A stretch of 45,862 nucleotides of DNA, taken from CAZVYN01 sp964631125. GTDB taxonomy: Bacteria > Eisenbacteria > RBG-16-71-46 > CAIMUX01. The notes below the pieces were generated by a model, which was not told the DNA's origin, did no database searches, and saw nothing but the letters and a program-made list of their open reading frames with translations. The stretch lies in assembly GCA_964631125.1 (NCBI GenBank), contig CAZVYN010000029.1, forward strand, positions 1-45,862, in the 5' to 3' direction. The translations under genes and the position numbers were made by a program. Of this stretch, positions 1 to 7,983 are shown in pieces (the first letter of the stretch is position 1; each line of letters opens with the position of its first letter).

Positions 1-387
1 CCGCTGCCGAGCGCACAATGCACATGAAGCGGAGAGAGCGGGACTCGGGCGTCGAGAAACATGACTTCGCGCGCCCCTTCGGCGCGAACTCTCTATCAGA
101 TCGCCTTTCGGGTCGCGCCCCCCGTCCCATGCGCTCTCAGCACATTGCGGCGACGCGGCGGCAATGCGGCGGCGACGCGACGTCAACCAGGCGGCGACGC
201 CGCGGTCCGCGGCCGCAACCCGACAACCCCCCGACAACCACCCAGCGACCACGCTTCGGCAACGGCGACACCAGGATCGCGGCGCGCCGCCTCTTTACTC
301 CATCCGGCGCCCCCGCGTTGCGCGGCGACCGCTGCGCCGGTAGGCTCGGCTGGCCTTGTCGTCAGAGACCTCTGGGAGACCTGCGCC
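1..387. other. Gene-free GC-rich stretch upstream of pntA-like gene
   Basis: No protein I recognise is encoded here on either strand. The plus-strand frame of the next gene stays open back to position 61, but the upstream residues are Arg/Ala/Pro-rich and do not look like a transhydrogenase N-terminus. The stretch has low-complexity GCGGCGACG-type repeats around 140-210 and CCCCGACAACC-like repeats around 218-245. A GGGAG Shine-Dalgarno-like sequence at 374-378 precedes the chosen ATG at 388. I cannot place a convincing promoter. Confidence 0.5.
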
Positions 388-1641
388 ATGCTCCTCGGAA
401 TCCTCAAGGATACGTATCCAGGCGAGCGCCGCGTCGCGCTCGTGCCCGCCAGTCTGCCGCCGCTCACCAAGGCGGGATTCACCTTTCTGATCGAGCCGGG
501 CGCGGGGATCTCCGCGGGACATGCGGACGCCGCTTACCTCGAGAAGGGCGCGCAGGTGGCGAGTTCGCGAGCGGATGTCTTCGCCAAGGCCGACCTCTTG
601 GTGCAAGTGCGAGCGTTGGGCGCGGATCCGAACGGCGCGGCGGCGGATTTGCCGATGTTTCGCCAAGGGCAAACGTTGGTCGCGACGTGTGATCCGCTGT
701 CGAATCCGGAGCCCGCACGACGTTTCGCGTCGAGCGGGGGAAATGCCTTCGCGCTCGAACTCGCACCGCGCATCACCCGCGCGCAGTCGATGGACGTTCT
801 CTCCTCGATGGCGACGCTCGCGGGCTACAAGGCGGCGCTCCTGGCGGCGACCAACCTGCCGAAAATCTTCCCGATGATGATGACGGCCGCCGGCACGGTA
901 ACCGCGGCGCGCGCGCTCGTGATCGGCGCCGGTGTGGCGGGGCTCCAAGCGATCGCGACCTGTCGCAAGCTGGGCGCCGTCGTCTCCGGCTACGACGTCC
1001 GTGCGGCGGTGAAGGAGCAGGTCATGAGCCTCGGCGCGAAGTTCGTCGAACTCGAACTCGAGACGCAGACGGCCGAAGGCAAGGGTGGTTACGCCGCGGC
1101 GCAAGACGAGACGTTCCTGAGGCGCCAACGGGAGCTGATGGCGCGCGTCGTGGCCGATTCCGACGTCGTCATCACCACCGCGGCGATTCCCGGGAAGCGA
1201 TCGCCAGTCATCGTGACGGCCGACATGGTGCGCGGCATGGCGGCCGGCTCGGTCATCGTCGATCTGGCGGCTGAACGGGGCGGGAACTGTGAACTGTCAC
1301 GTCCCGACGAGACCGTGATCGAAAACGGCGTCACCATCTTGGCGCCGACGAATCTCCCGGCCACCGTGCCGATGCACGCGAGCCAACTCTTTGGCAGGAA
1401 CGTGGCGAACTTCCTGCTGCTCTTGGTCAAGGATGGGAAGGTCCGACTCGACGGCGAGGACGAGATCCTGCGCGAGACGCTCTTGGTCCGAGAGGGCGAA
1501 CTGGCGCACCCGTCGATCGGCGGCGCGAGCAACGCGCCGACCGGGGCGACCGGGGCGGCCGCGGCGGCCACGGCGGCCACGTCGGCCGCGTCGGCAGCGA
1601 CGGCAACGACGGCAACGTCAGCCGCCCCGGCCGCGCGCTGA
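388..1641 (+). CDS. pntA: NAD(P) transhydrogenase subunit alpha, soluble domain I (PntAA-like)
   Basis: This is the NAD(H)-binding domain I of proton-translocating transhydrogenase, in the alanine dehydrogenase/PNT family, about 417 residues. The N-terminus has the expected family pattern (ILKDTYPGERRVALVP), followed by AlaDh/PNT N-terminal and C-terminal domains. A Rossmann GAGVAG turn lies near residue 180, followed by KLGAVVSGYDVR. I chose ATG 388 because it begins the conserved N-terminus and has GGGAG upstream. The frame is open back to 61, but that extension looks like spurious GC-rich sequence. The C-terminal ~45 residues are an Ala/Thr-rich tail encoded by imperfect 9-bp repeats, and no membrane helices follow. 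No pntAB or pntB partner is seen: the next gene is an RNase that overlaps the stop by one base. Function as part of a full transhydrogenase therefore depends on subunits encoded elsewhere. Confidence 0.85.
   Translation: MLLGILKDTYPGERRVALVPASLPPLTKAGFTFLIEPGAGISAGHADAAYLEKGAQVASSRADVFAKADLLVQVRALGADPNGAAADLPMFRQGQTLVATCDPLSNPEPARRFASSGGNAFALELAPRITRAQSMDVLSSMATLAGYKAALLAATNLPKIFPMMMTAAGTVTAARALVIGAGVAGLQAIATCRKLGAVVSGYDVRAAVKEQVMSLGAKFVELELETQTAEGKGGYAAAQDETFLRRQRELMARVVADSDVVITTAAIPGKRSPVIVTADMVRGMAAGSVIVDLAAERGGNCELSRPDETVIENGVTILAPTNLPATVPMHASQLFGRNVANFLLLLVKDGKVRLDGEDEILRETLLVREGELAHPSIGGASNAPTGATGAAAAATAATSAASAATATTATSAAPAAR
1564..1617 (+). repeat. Six imperfect 9-bp tandem repeats in the pntA-like tail
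   Basis: Six consecutive 9-bp units of form NCGGCNNCG (GCGGCCACG, GCGGCCACG, TCGGCCGCG, TCGGCAGCG, ACGGCAACG, ACGGCAACG) encode the Ala/Thr/Ser-rich C-terminal tail. The unit length keeps the reading frame. Confidence 0.7.
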
Positions 1642-3068
1642 TGCAGATCACCTTCCACGGCGCCGCTCGCTCGGTCACCGGATCGCGGCATCTGTTGGAG
1701 GCGAACGGTCAACGCATCCTGCTCGATTGCGGGCTGGTGCAGGGGCCGCGCGATGAATCCGACGCGCGCAACCGGGAGTTCTCTTTTGATCCCACCACGC
1801 TCGACGCTGTCGTCCTGAGCCACGCGCACATCGACCACTCAGGCGCGATCCCGGCGCTGGTCAAGCGGGGGTTCAAGGGCGATATCCATCTGACGCTCGC
1901 CTCCGCCGATCTGTGCGTACACATGCTCCGCGACTCCGCTTTCTTGCAGGAGAAAGACGCTGAGTTCGTCAACAAGCGCGAGGCTCGCCGCGGTCGGCCG
2001 GCGCGCGAGCCGCTCTATCGCATCGAGGACGCCGACCGCGCCGTCGAACTCTTCGAGGGACACGCCTACTACCGCTGGTTCCCCGTCGTCCCAGGTATCC
2101 GCGCCCGCTTCCTCGACGCCGGCCACATCCTCGGATCGGCCATCGTGGAGCTCGAGGTATTGGAGAACGGCGAGCGCCGCTCCGTCGTCTTCACGGGAGA
2201 TCTCGGGCGGAAGTGCCTGCCGATCATCCGCGACCCCGATCAATTGGAGACGCCGGATGTGCTCATCATGGAGAGCACGTACGGCGACCGCGAGCACTCG
2301 CCGATCGAACAGGCGGCCGACACGCTCGCCGCCATCGTCCAGCGCGTGGCGGCTCGGCGCGGCAAGTTGATCATCCCCGCCTTCGCCGTCGGACGGACGC
2401 AGGAAGTGGTGCATCAGTTGGCGCAACTCTGGCGGCAGAATCGCATCCCCCATCTCCCGATCTACGTCGACAGTCCGCTCGCGGTGAACGTGACCGACGT
2501 CTTCGATCGGCACCCCGAGTGTTTCGACCCGGAGACGCGCGCGCTGCTCAGGTCGGATGGAGACCCGTTCGGCCTCGAGGTGCTCACCTACGTGCGCGAC
2601 CTCGAGGAGTCGAAGGCGCTCAACTCCAAGGAGGGGCCGTTCGTCATCATCTCGGCCTCGGGCATGGCGGAAGGCGGGCGGATCCTCCATCACTTGCGCA
2701 ATTCGCTCGGGGATCCGAAGAACCTCATCCTCTTCGTCGGCTACCAGGCCGAGCACACGCTGGGACGTCGGCTGGTGGAGGGCGAGCCGACCGTGAAGAT
2801 CTTCGGCGAACCGCACGACGTGAAGGCTGAAGTCGTCACCATGAACGAATTCTCGGCGCACGCCGACCGCATCGAGCTGCTCGACTGGGTGAAGGGAAAC
2901 AAGTCGCGGCCGCGCGATCTGTTCTTGGTCCATGGCGAGGAGAAGCAAGCCCTCGCCTTGGCGGAGCGCCTCCACGAGAACGGCTTCGGCGGAGTATCGG
3001 TGCCGACGCTGCACGAGACCGTGCCGCTGGGCGGCGCGCACCAACGCAACGCTCAGCCGCGCGGCTGA
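1641..3068 (+). CDS. Beta-CASP metallo-beta-lactamase-fold RNA hydrolase
   Basis: This is a 475-residue metallo-beta-lactamase-fold protein of the beta-CASP (CPSF-73/YsnF-like) group, which act on RNA. The signature zinc motif HAHIDH is at residues 61-66. Further ligands are visible in DAGHILGS and TGDLGR. The beta-CASP insert includes AFAVGRTQEV and PIYVDSPLAVNVTDVF, and the C-terminal part has SASGMAEGGRILHHL and FSAHAD, typical of this family. Its ATG shares one base with the TGA of the pntA-like gene, so the two are probably co-transcribed and translationally coupled. Its 3' end overlaps the convergent CPBP gene by 16 bases. The likely role is cytoplasmic RNA processing or decay; the exact substrate cannot be told from sequence. 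Confidence 0.9.
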   Translation: MQITFHGAARSVTGSRHLLEANGQRILLDCGLVQGPRDESDARNREFSFDPTTLDAVVLSHAHIDHSGAIPALVKRGFKGDIHLTLASADLCVHMLRDSAFLQEKDAEFVNKREARRGRPAREPLYRIEDADRAVELFEGHAYYRWFPVVPGIRARFLDAGHILGSAIVELEVLENGERRSVVFTGDLGRKCLPIIRDPDQLETPDVLIMESTYGDREHSPIEQAADTLAAIVQRVAARRGKLIIPAFAVGRTQEVVHQLAQLWRQNRIPHLPIYVDSPLAVNVTDVFDRHPECFDPETRALLRSDGDPFGLEVLTYVRDLEESKALNSKEGPFVIISASGMAEGGRILHHLRNSLGDPKNLILFVGYQAEHTLGRRLVEGEPTVKIFGEPHDVKAEVVTMNEFSAHADRIELLDWVKGNKSRPRDLFLVHGEEKQALALAERLHENGFGGVSVPTLHETVPLGGAHQRNAQPRG

Positions 3069-3979
3069 GTCGTCGGCTCAGTCGTCGGCTGCACGAACTT
3101 CCGCACGGCGAACCATCCCGCGATGGTGATGAGCGTGCACGCGACGCCGGCCTCCGGTCCGTAGCCGCCGCCGGTCAGCCAGACCGAAGTCCGCGCCTCG
3201 CGCGAGACGATCGGCAGCAGATGCAGCGTCTGGAACCCTGAAACCGGTAGCGACCAGAGCACCGCCAGGCCGAAATTCCAACCGGCGTGGACGCCGATCA
3301 CATCCCAGAGACTTCGCGCACGCAGGACCCACTCGCTGAAGACGAGCCCGATGGCGAACGTGTTGAAGAGCGCGAGCGGCGTGAATCCCGGGTTGAGTCC
3401 ATGGAAGAGCGCGAAGATGGCGGCCGGAACGACGAGCACCCACCCTCGCGCCGACGCGCGATTCTCCGAGTGGGCGCGCCACTCTTCGACGGTGTGCTGC
3501 ACGTAGCCGCGCAACATCAACTCCTCCAGACCTCCCTGCAAGACGAAGCCCGCCGCCAGCGCGAGCGCGACCACTCCGCCGCCGAGAGCGCCCCAACGCG
3601 TCGCGAGCGTGACCGAGTCCGCCGAAGCCCACGCGAGCGAACCGGACGCGAGGCCGACCAGTAAGAACAGCCCCGTGATGCCCAAACCGATCGCCCACCC
3701 GCGGAAGAATCTCCCGACCGGCGGCGGCAAGGTGAAGCCGAGGTCGGCGAGCGTCTGACCGTGACGGCGCTGCATCCAGGCAGTCCATGCGGCGATGACG
3801 GGAGCGACGACGACCATCGAGGCGAGGAGTTCGAGCATGGAGGGGAGTGAACCGGGGGCGGCGCTGGAGCGACGGCCGAGGGCGTGGGCGACAAGGAAAA
3901 GGAGGGCGGCGAGGGCGTTGGCGAGGAGGAGGGAGACGCCTAAGTAGGTGAAGAGGCGGGCGAGTGGGGAGAAGGGCAT
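3053..3979 (-). CDS. CPBP-family intramembrane metalloprotease (CAAX protease-like)
   Basis: This 308-residue membrane protein has about eight hydrophobic segments. It carries the CPBP/Abi glutamic-type protease motifs: EELMLRG (EExxxR), then a conserved His in FHGLNP, then HAGWNF. Members include eukaryotic CAAX prenyl proteases (Rce1) and bacterial proteins of mostly unknown substrate. I chose ATG 3979 because the hydrophobic family-like sequence begins there (MPFSPLARLFTYLG). The same frame is open upstream to 4651, but that part lies antisense to topoisomerase VI subunit A. The last 16 bases overlap the 3' end of the convergent RNase gene. The first 140 coding bases are strongly C-rich on the coding strand (G-rich on the plus strand), unlike the rest. 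Confidence 0.85.
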   Translation of the reverse strand: MPFSPLARLFTYLGVSLLLANALAALLFLVAHALGRRSSAAPGSLPSMLELLASMVVVAPVIAAWTAWMQRRHGQTLADLGFTLPPPVGRFFRGWAIGLGITGLFLLVGLASGSLAWASADSVTLATRWGALGGGVVALALAAGFVLQGGLEELMLRGYVQHTVEEWRAHSENRASARGWVLVVPAAIFALFHGLNPGFTPLALFNTFAIGLVFSEWVLRARSLWDVIGVHAGWNFGLAVLWSLPVSGFQTLHLLPIVSREARTSVWLTGGGYGPEAGVACTLITIAGWFAVRKFVQPTTEPTTQPRG

Positions 3980-4038
3980 GAGAACCCCAGGGTGGGTTGG
4001 AAGAGGGTACGCAGGACGGCGGACCGGGTCCGCCGTCT

Positions 4039-5190
4039 TCAGGGCAAGAACTTCTCTACGGCCCTCAGCTTTGCCGGCAGGTACTCGTCGATCACGTAGT
4101 TCAGTCCCCACTTGGCGAGCGCCTGTTGCTCGGCGCGCACGCCCATCTTCAGGAGCTGCTCCATCGCCTTCGACCAGGGCTTGTGCTCCTGGAAGAACGG
4201 GTCGTTCTTCATCGCGTCCTTCGCGCGCTTGATGTCGACTTCCTTCAGCGGGTGGGTCGGAAGCTGATATTCGACGATGTCCTGCGGCGTCACGCCGAGG
4301 AAGCGCGCTTGCGGCACGCAGAAGAACTGGTTGATGTGCGCGGCGTTTCCGCTCCCCACCTTGAGCGTGCGGTAGATGTTGGAGATCCCGTAGGGGTCGC
4401 AGTCGACGAAGGCGTAGACGGGAATCTTCTTCTCGTCGGCCAGTCGACGGATGAAGCGCCGCGTCGCGCGCGTCGGCACTCCGCCCATCGAGACGAGCAC
4501 GCACCCGGCCGTCTTCCAGAACTTGTGGCTCTGCAGGCGCTGGAACATACCGCCGGTCTCGATCGCCAAGACGAACTTGGCGTCGGTCTCGAACGAGAGG
4601 TGCTCGACCGAACTCGGGATCGAGTAGGCGCCCGAGCCGAAGCGCGTGCAATCGATCCGCTCGACTTCGCCCGTCTCGAGGTCGGGATCGAAGACGATCA
4701 GTTCGCCCGCCACGGCGCCGCCATGCTCATCCGGCAGGAAGCGGAGCTGCTCGCGCGAGATCTTGTGCACCGAGAAAAGCGCTTCGATGTCGTCCATCAC
4801 GGCGTCTGACTCCGGCTGCTCGTGGAACATGGCGTCACCCCAGTTCTTCGACTGGTAGTAGGCGTCTCGTTTGGTCGCGAAGTCGCTCGACTCGATCAGG
4901 TTCTTCGAGAGCGACATCATGCGAAGGGTCTGCGCGAAGGTCTTGACCGTGTTGACGGTGAGAGCGCGCACCTTCTTCTGCTTCCCGATCTCCAGGTAGC
5001 CGCGCGTCTTCGAGTAGCTGACGTTCGAGAGCGCTCGGATCGGCAGCTTCAGCTCGGGCTTGATGCGCTTCAGGATCTTCTCGTGCACCTCGGCGGCGGT
5101 ATTCCCGATCTGCTTGACCGCCTCTTGGTCGAGCGCCTCGTTACGCTTGCGGATCTCGGCGATCTTCGTCTTCGGCATGCGTTCCATCAC
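4039..5190 (-). CDS. top6A: DNA topoisomerase VI subunit A (Spo11-like)
   Basis: This is the 383-residue DNA-cleaving subunit of type IIB topoisomerase VI, homologous to Spo11. A winged-helix CAP domain comes first; the RDAYYQSKNW segment carries the candidate catalytic tyrosine (Tyr111 or Tyr112). A Toprim domain follows, with the metal-binding Glu211 in AIETGG and the D-x-D pair in DCDPYG (263-265). The start codon overlaps the stop of subunit B by four bases (ATGA), so the two subunits are translationally coupled and would form the A2B2 enzyme. Its length matches the family (about 350-390 residues). Topoisomerase VI is mainly archaeal and plant and is uncommon in bacteria, which makes the pair taxonomically informative. 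It has the same GC-rich style as its neighbours, with no obvious sign of recent transfer. Confidence 0.93.
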   Translation of the reverse strand: MMERMPKTKIAEIRKRNEALDQEAVKQIGNTAAEVHEKILKRIKPELKLPIRALSNVSYSKTRGYLEIGKQKKVRALTVNTVKTFAQTLRMMSLSKNLIESSDFATKRDAYYQSKNWGDAMFHEQPESDAVMDDIEALFSVHKISREQLRFLPDEHGGAVAGELIVFDPDLETGEVERIDCTRFGSGAYSIPSSVEHLSFETDAKFVLAIETGGMFQRLQSHKFWKTAGCVLVSMGGVPTRATRRFIRRLADEKKIPVYAFVDCDPYGISNIYRTLKVGSGNAAHINQFFCVPQARFLGVTPQDIVEYQLPTHPLKEVDIKRAKDAMKNDPFFQEHKPWSKAMEQLLKMGVRAEQQALAKWGLNYVIDEYLPAKLRAVEKFLP

Positions 5191-7022
5191 TCACCGCCCT
5201 CTTCGGCCAACTCTTGTCCGCTGCGACTGCGCTCCAGCGTGTCGGTCAGCACCGCGCAGGCCTTGTCGCGCTGCGAATCGCTCAATTTCAAGATGTCCTG
5301 CAGCGCGATCCCGATCTGCGGGATGTACTTCTGGATGTAGGAGCGCTTCTTCGACTCGTCCAGCTCGCGACGACGCCGGCTGACGAAGGCGCTGACGCGG
5401 CGGCCCGCCTCCAGCAGACCGAGCCGGATCTCCTTCATGATCTCCGGATAGTGCGCGACCGCTTCTTTCGATTCCGACGTGAACGGCACCCAGACCGACG
5501 CGACGTGCACCAAGAGCACCATCGGCGCGTTCGGGAGCGCGCCCTTCGACTGCGCCAGGTGGTACGCCTTCCAGTCGATCGCGAGGATCGACTTGGTGAT
5601 GGCGCAGGCCGACTGCTGGTAGAGGAGCGGCACGCGATTGGCGTAGCGATACAAGGTGACCAATTCGTCGCCCGGGAGATCGCCGCCATACGCCAGTCCC
5701 ACCTCGATCTGGAACGGATTACCGCGGTAGACGGCCGGGGGACGCGTGACCGTCGCGTAGAAATCGGCGCGGACGTCTTGTTGGAGCGCGCGCAGCAAGA
5801 GCTCCTCCCCGATCGGCGAGATGCAATTGCTCGGGGGCGCCATGAGCTTGACCTGAGCGAGGCCCGCGTGGAGCTTCTCCGCCGCCGCCACCTGCATGGT
5901 CGAGGGTCGCATCGAAGGTGAGAGACGGGCCGCCAGAGCAATTTCGTGCGCGACTCGCGCGCTGACCCGCGAGAACTCGAGCGTCAGGAATCCCGTCAGG
6001 TTTCGCGCCTTGGTGTCCTGCAGCATCTTCAGCAGCAGACCCAGCTCGACGCCGTGCGGATGCGGTTTGATCTCCAGCGGCTCTGGCGGCAATTGGTCGG
6101 CCACCCGCTCGAACACCTCCGCAGTCCCGCCGGAGTCGGGGGCCAGATAGCGAACGCGGGCGTGAGGATTCGCGATCGCGACCTGCCGCAGATAACCGTC
6201 GACCGAGTGGCGCCCCCGCTTGTACGTCGCCTGCAGCGTGATCTCGACTCGCGTGCCGTGCTCCGGCCCCCACTCCGTCGTACGATCGACCAAGATCTGC
6301 GGCTCGTTCCTGCGCGTGTCCATGGCGAGTTCGAAGTAGTGCGCTGGTTTGCCCGCCCCGGTGCGCGAGATGATCGTGATCGGCTTCCCGGTGGTGAGCA
6401 GGCCGTACATCCCGGCGGCCGAGATCCCGATCCCCTGCTGGCCACGGCTTTGCTTCAAGGTGTGAAACTTCGATCCGTACAAGAGGCGGGCGAAGATCTT
6501 CGGGATCTGTGCGCGGACGATCCCGGGGCCGTTGTCCTCGACCACCACGCGGAACCGCTCCTCCCCCGCCGGGTGCACCTCGACCAACACGTCGGGCAGA
6601 ATTCCCGCCTCTTCGCAGGCGTCCAGCGCGTTGTCCACCGCTTCCTTGATCGTGGTGAGGAGCGCCTTCGCCGGGTTGTCGAAGCCCAACAGGTGCCGGT
6701 TCTTGGAAAAGAACTCCGAGACCGAGATCTCACGCTGCTTCGTGGCCATGTCGGCCGCGGAAGCGCGCCGTCCGGCCGGTCGCTGCTCGGTCTTCTTGCC
6801 GGGCTCGGTCTTCTTGCCGGGCTTGCTCTCGACGCCATGGGCGCCATGGGCGCCATGGACGCCATGGACGCCATTGGCGCCGTTCGCGCGCGGCGGTTCC
6901 GCCGCTGGCGCGCTCGCTTCCTCGACGAGAAGCGGCGCATCGAAGTCGACGCTCATCTGCGCCGGCTTCGCCGCAGCCCTCCGAGGCATCGCGGACTTGG
7001 GTTTCGGGCGCTCGCTCGACAT
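5187..7022 (-). CDS. top6B: DNA topoisomerase VI subunit B (GHKL ATPase)
   Basis: This is the 611-residue ATPase and strand-gate subunit of topoisomerase VI. GHKL motifs are clear: EAVDNALDA (N-box, about 127-135), VEDNGPGI (161-168) and GQQGIGISAAGM (about 194-205). A transducer (S5-like) domain and C-terminal region follow. I chose ATG 7022 because AGGGAG lies just upstream and the sequence turns to plausible protein there; the frame is open to 7160. The first ~95 residues are a low-complexity extension before the ATPase domain (EFFSKNRHLLGF). It includes an Asn/Gly/His/Val/Ala repeat at about 47-64 and a duplicated PGKKTE segment, both encoded by tandem DNA repeats. The gene is followed by top6A with a 4-base overlap and is divergent from an HTH/AT-hook gene. 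Confidence 0.93.
   Translation of the reverse strand: MSSERPKPKSAMPRRAAAKPAQMSVDFDAPLLVEEASAPAAEPPRANGANGVHGVHGAHGAHGVESKPGKKTEPGKKTEQRPAGRRASAADMATKQREISVSEFFSKNRHLLGFDNPAKALLTTIKEAVDNALDACEEAGILPDVLVEVHPAGEERFRVVVEDNGPGIVRAQIPKIFARLLYGSKFHTLKQSRGQQGIGISAAGMYGLLTTGKPITIISRTGAGKPAHYFELAMDTRRNEPQILVDRTTEWGPEHGTRVEITLQATYKRGRHSVDGYLRQVAIANPHARVRYLAPDSGGTAEVFERVADQLPPEPLEIKPHPHGVELGLLLKMLQDTKARNLTGFLTLEFSRVSARVAHEIALAARLSPSMRPSTMQVAAAEKLHAGLAQVKLMAPPSNCISPIGEELLLRALQQDVRADFYATVTRPPAVYRGNPFQIEVGLAYGGDLPGDELVTLYRYANRVPLLYQQSACAITKSILAIDWKAYHLAQSKGALPNAPMVLLVHVASVWVPFTSESKEAVAHYPEIMKEIRLGLLEAGRRVSAFVSRRRRELDESKKRSYIQKYIPQIGIALQDILKLSDSQRDKACAVLTDTLERSRSGQELAEEGGE
6831..6875. repeat. 9-bp tandem repeats in top6B
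   Basis: Five 9-bp units of form G(A/G)CGCCATG, the last diverged, encode alternating His/Gly/Val/Ala residues in the N-terminal linker of subunit B. An 18-bp direct duplication (TCTTCTTGCCGGGCTCGG, then the same with a changed end) lies just before it at about 6791-6824. Both keep the reading frame. Confidence 0.75.
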
Positions 7023-7099
7023 GTACAGCTCCCTCTCTCTCCCACTCGGTCTCCGTCCCGAGTCGTTCGGTCGATCGCCGGCCGTTCCTCGCCGCGCGC

Positions 7100-7129
7100 A
7101 TTCTCTGATCCTGAGGGACACACTGGCAA
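7100..7129 (-). promoter_or_regulatory. Possible sigma-70-like promoter for top6B-top6A
   Basis: On the minus strand TTGCCA (7129-7124) is followed after 18 bases by GAGAAT (7105-7100). This is a moderate match to the -35/-10 consensus and would give a 5' leader of about 70 bases before the top6B ATG. It is weaker than the divergent promoter and not certain. Confidence 0.3.
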
Positions 7130-7184
7130 CGAAATCGTCCGGCGGTGGGCCTGCGTACATTCGTACAACAACTGACCAGGATTG

Positions 7185-7213
7185 TTGACATGCCGTAGCA
7201 CGCTTTGCATACT
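7185..7213 (+). promoter_or_regulatory. Sigma-70-type promoter for the HTH/AT-hook gene
   Basis: A perfect TTGACA (7185-7190) is separated by exactly 17 bases from CATACT (7208-7213), matching TATAAT at four of six positions. Transcription would start near 7220, giving a leader of about 200 bases that contains both repeat clusters before the ATG at 7423. It sits in the least GC-rich part of this region. Confidence 0.65.
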
Positions 7214-7268
7214 CGCGGCCGTATTACTCGTGGAGATACGGCAGTTACTTCGCATTGCAGATGTTCGC

Positions 7269-7314
7269 AAGGAAGTCAGATCCCAAGGAAGTCAGATCGG
7301 AAGGAAGTCCGATC
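7269..7314 (+). repeat. Three 16-bp-spaced direct repeats (AAGGAAGTCAGATC)
   Basis: AAGGAAGTCAGATC occurs at 7269-7282 and 7285-7298, and as AAGGAAGTCCGATC at 7301-7314, a strict 16-bp period. It lies in the predicted transcribed leader of the HTH/AT-hook gene. The period is not a multiple of three, which argues that the stretch is not coding. It could be an autoregulatory binding array or a simple tandem duplication. Confidence 0.75.
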
Positions 7315-7332
7315 GCCGGGGAGCACCAGGCA

Positions 7333-7380
7333 GAGTCAGAGGCAGAGGCAGAGTCAGAGGCAGAGGCAGAGGCAGAGGCA
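7333..7380 (+). repeat. Eight 6-bp repeats (GAGTCA/GAGGCA)
   Basis: There are eight contiguous 6-bp units, two GAGTCA and six GAGGCA, immediately upstream of the Shine-Dalgarno sequence of the HTH/AT-hook gene. If an upstream start at 7261 were used they would encode a Ser/Glu/Ala repeat, but that start has no Shine-Dalgarno sequence. Confidence 0.75.
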
Positions 7381-7422
7381 GCCAGCTCGCAAGAGCGTCA
7401 GGCCGAAAAGGAGTCAGTCGCC

Positions 7423-7875
7423 ATGATGAAGAAGAAGAAGATGAAGACCAAGGCCGCCGGGCCCGCCCGCGGACGCAAGCAGAGGATCAGCAGAACCGAG
7501 ATGGCGGCGAAGGAAGGTCAGATTATCGCTGACATCCGTGGCGGATCGTTGAGCTACCGTGAGATCGCCCAGAAACACGGAGTCTCTCTTCCGACGGTGA
7601 ACAACAAGGCCAAGAAGGCCGGCATCAGCCGCGGTCGCCGCAAGGGCGCCCGGATCGTCGTGCCCGGACCGCGCCGTGGAGGCCGTCGTCCCGCCGCCGC
7701 CGCCGCCGCCGCCGTGACATCGGCCGCGCCGAAGCGCCGTGGTCGTCCGCCCAAGGCGCGCGCCGGCACGGGATTCGTCTCGGCCTTCCGCACGCTCGTC
7801 ATCCAGCATCACCCGAACATGACGGTCCAGAACTTCGAGCGTCTGATGCGCTTGGTCGAGGACGCGGTCAGCTAG
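7423..7875 (+). CDS. Small basic HTH / AT-hook DNA-binding protein
   Basis: This 150-residue, very basic protein starts with a Lys-rich tail (MMKKKKMKTK). A resolvase/Hin-type helix-turn-helix follows at about residues 43-68 (SYREIAQKHGVSLPTVNNKA). Next come Arg/Gly and poly-Ala linkers and an AT-hook, KRRGRPPK (104-111). The C-terminus is a conserved-looking helix (about 118-150). ATG 7423 is strongly supported by AAAAGGAG at 7406-7413, nine bases upstream. The frame is open back to 7255, but through repeats. It probably binds DNA as a regulator or nucleoid-associated protein in the cytoplasm. Its divergent position next to topoisomerase VI may mean linked control of DNA topology, but that is inference. 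I do not recognise the exact family. Confidence 0.8.
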   Translation: MMKKKKMKTKAAGPARGRKQRISRTEMAAKEGQIIADIRGGSLSYREIAQKHGVSLPTVNNKAKKAGISRGRRKGARIVVPGPRRGGRRPAAAAAAAVTSAAPKRRGRPPKARAGTGFVSAFRTLVIQHHPNMTVQNFERLMRLVEDAVS

Positions 7876-7930
7876 TCCGCTCTGCTTCAACCGGCCCGGT
7901 TCCAACCGGCCCGGACCGCGTAGAATCGGA

Positions 7931-7958
7931 GAGCCCGGCCCTGTGGGTCGGGCTCTTT
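7931..7958 (+). terminator. Intrinsic terminator after the HTH/AT-hook gene
   Basis: A 10-bp stem with one G-T pair, GAGCCCGGCC (7931-7940) with GGTCGGGCTC (7946-7955), has a 5-base loop and is followed by TTTCGT. The T-run is short, so termination may be partial. It separates the HTH gene from trpS. Confidence 0.65.
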
Positions 7959-7983
7959 CGTACCCGGACTTCGGAGGGTGTTC

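Larger units (their letters stand above)
7023..7422. other. Divergent regulatory region between top6B and the HTH/AT-hook gene
   Basis: No gene is supported in this 400-base stretch. It is less GC-rich around 7140-7260 than the rest of the window. It holds a good plus-strand sigma-70 promoter, a weaker minus-strand promoter candidate, three 16-bp direct repeats and eight 6-bp repeats. An interrupted inverted repeat, CAACA at 7166-7170 with TGTTG at 7183-7187, overlaps the plus-strand -35 element and could be an operator. Confidence 0.6.

Noticed and set aside
61..387. Longer N-terminus for the pntA-like protein
   Set aside because: The extra 109 residues are low-complexity Arg/Ala/Pro, while ATG 388 begins the conserved family sequence with a Shine-Dalgarno.
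7255..7422. Longer N-terminus for the HTH/AT-hook protein
   Set aside because: It would be translated through 16-bp and 6-bp repeats from starts lacking a Shine-Dalgarno, whereas ATG 7423 has AAAAGGAG nine bases upstream.
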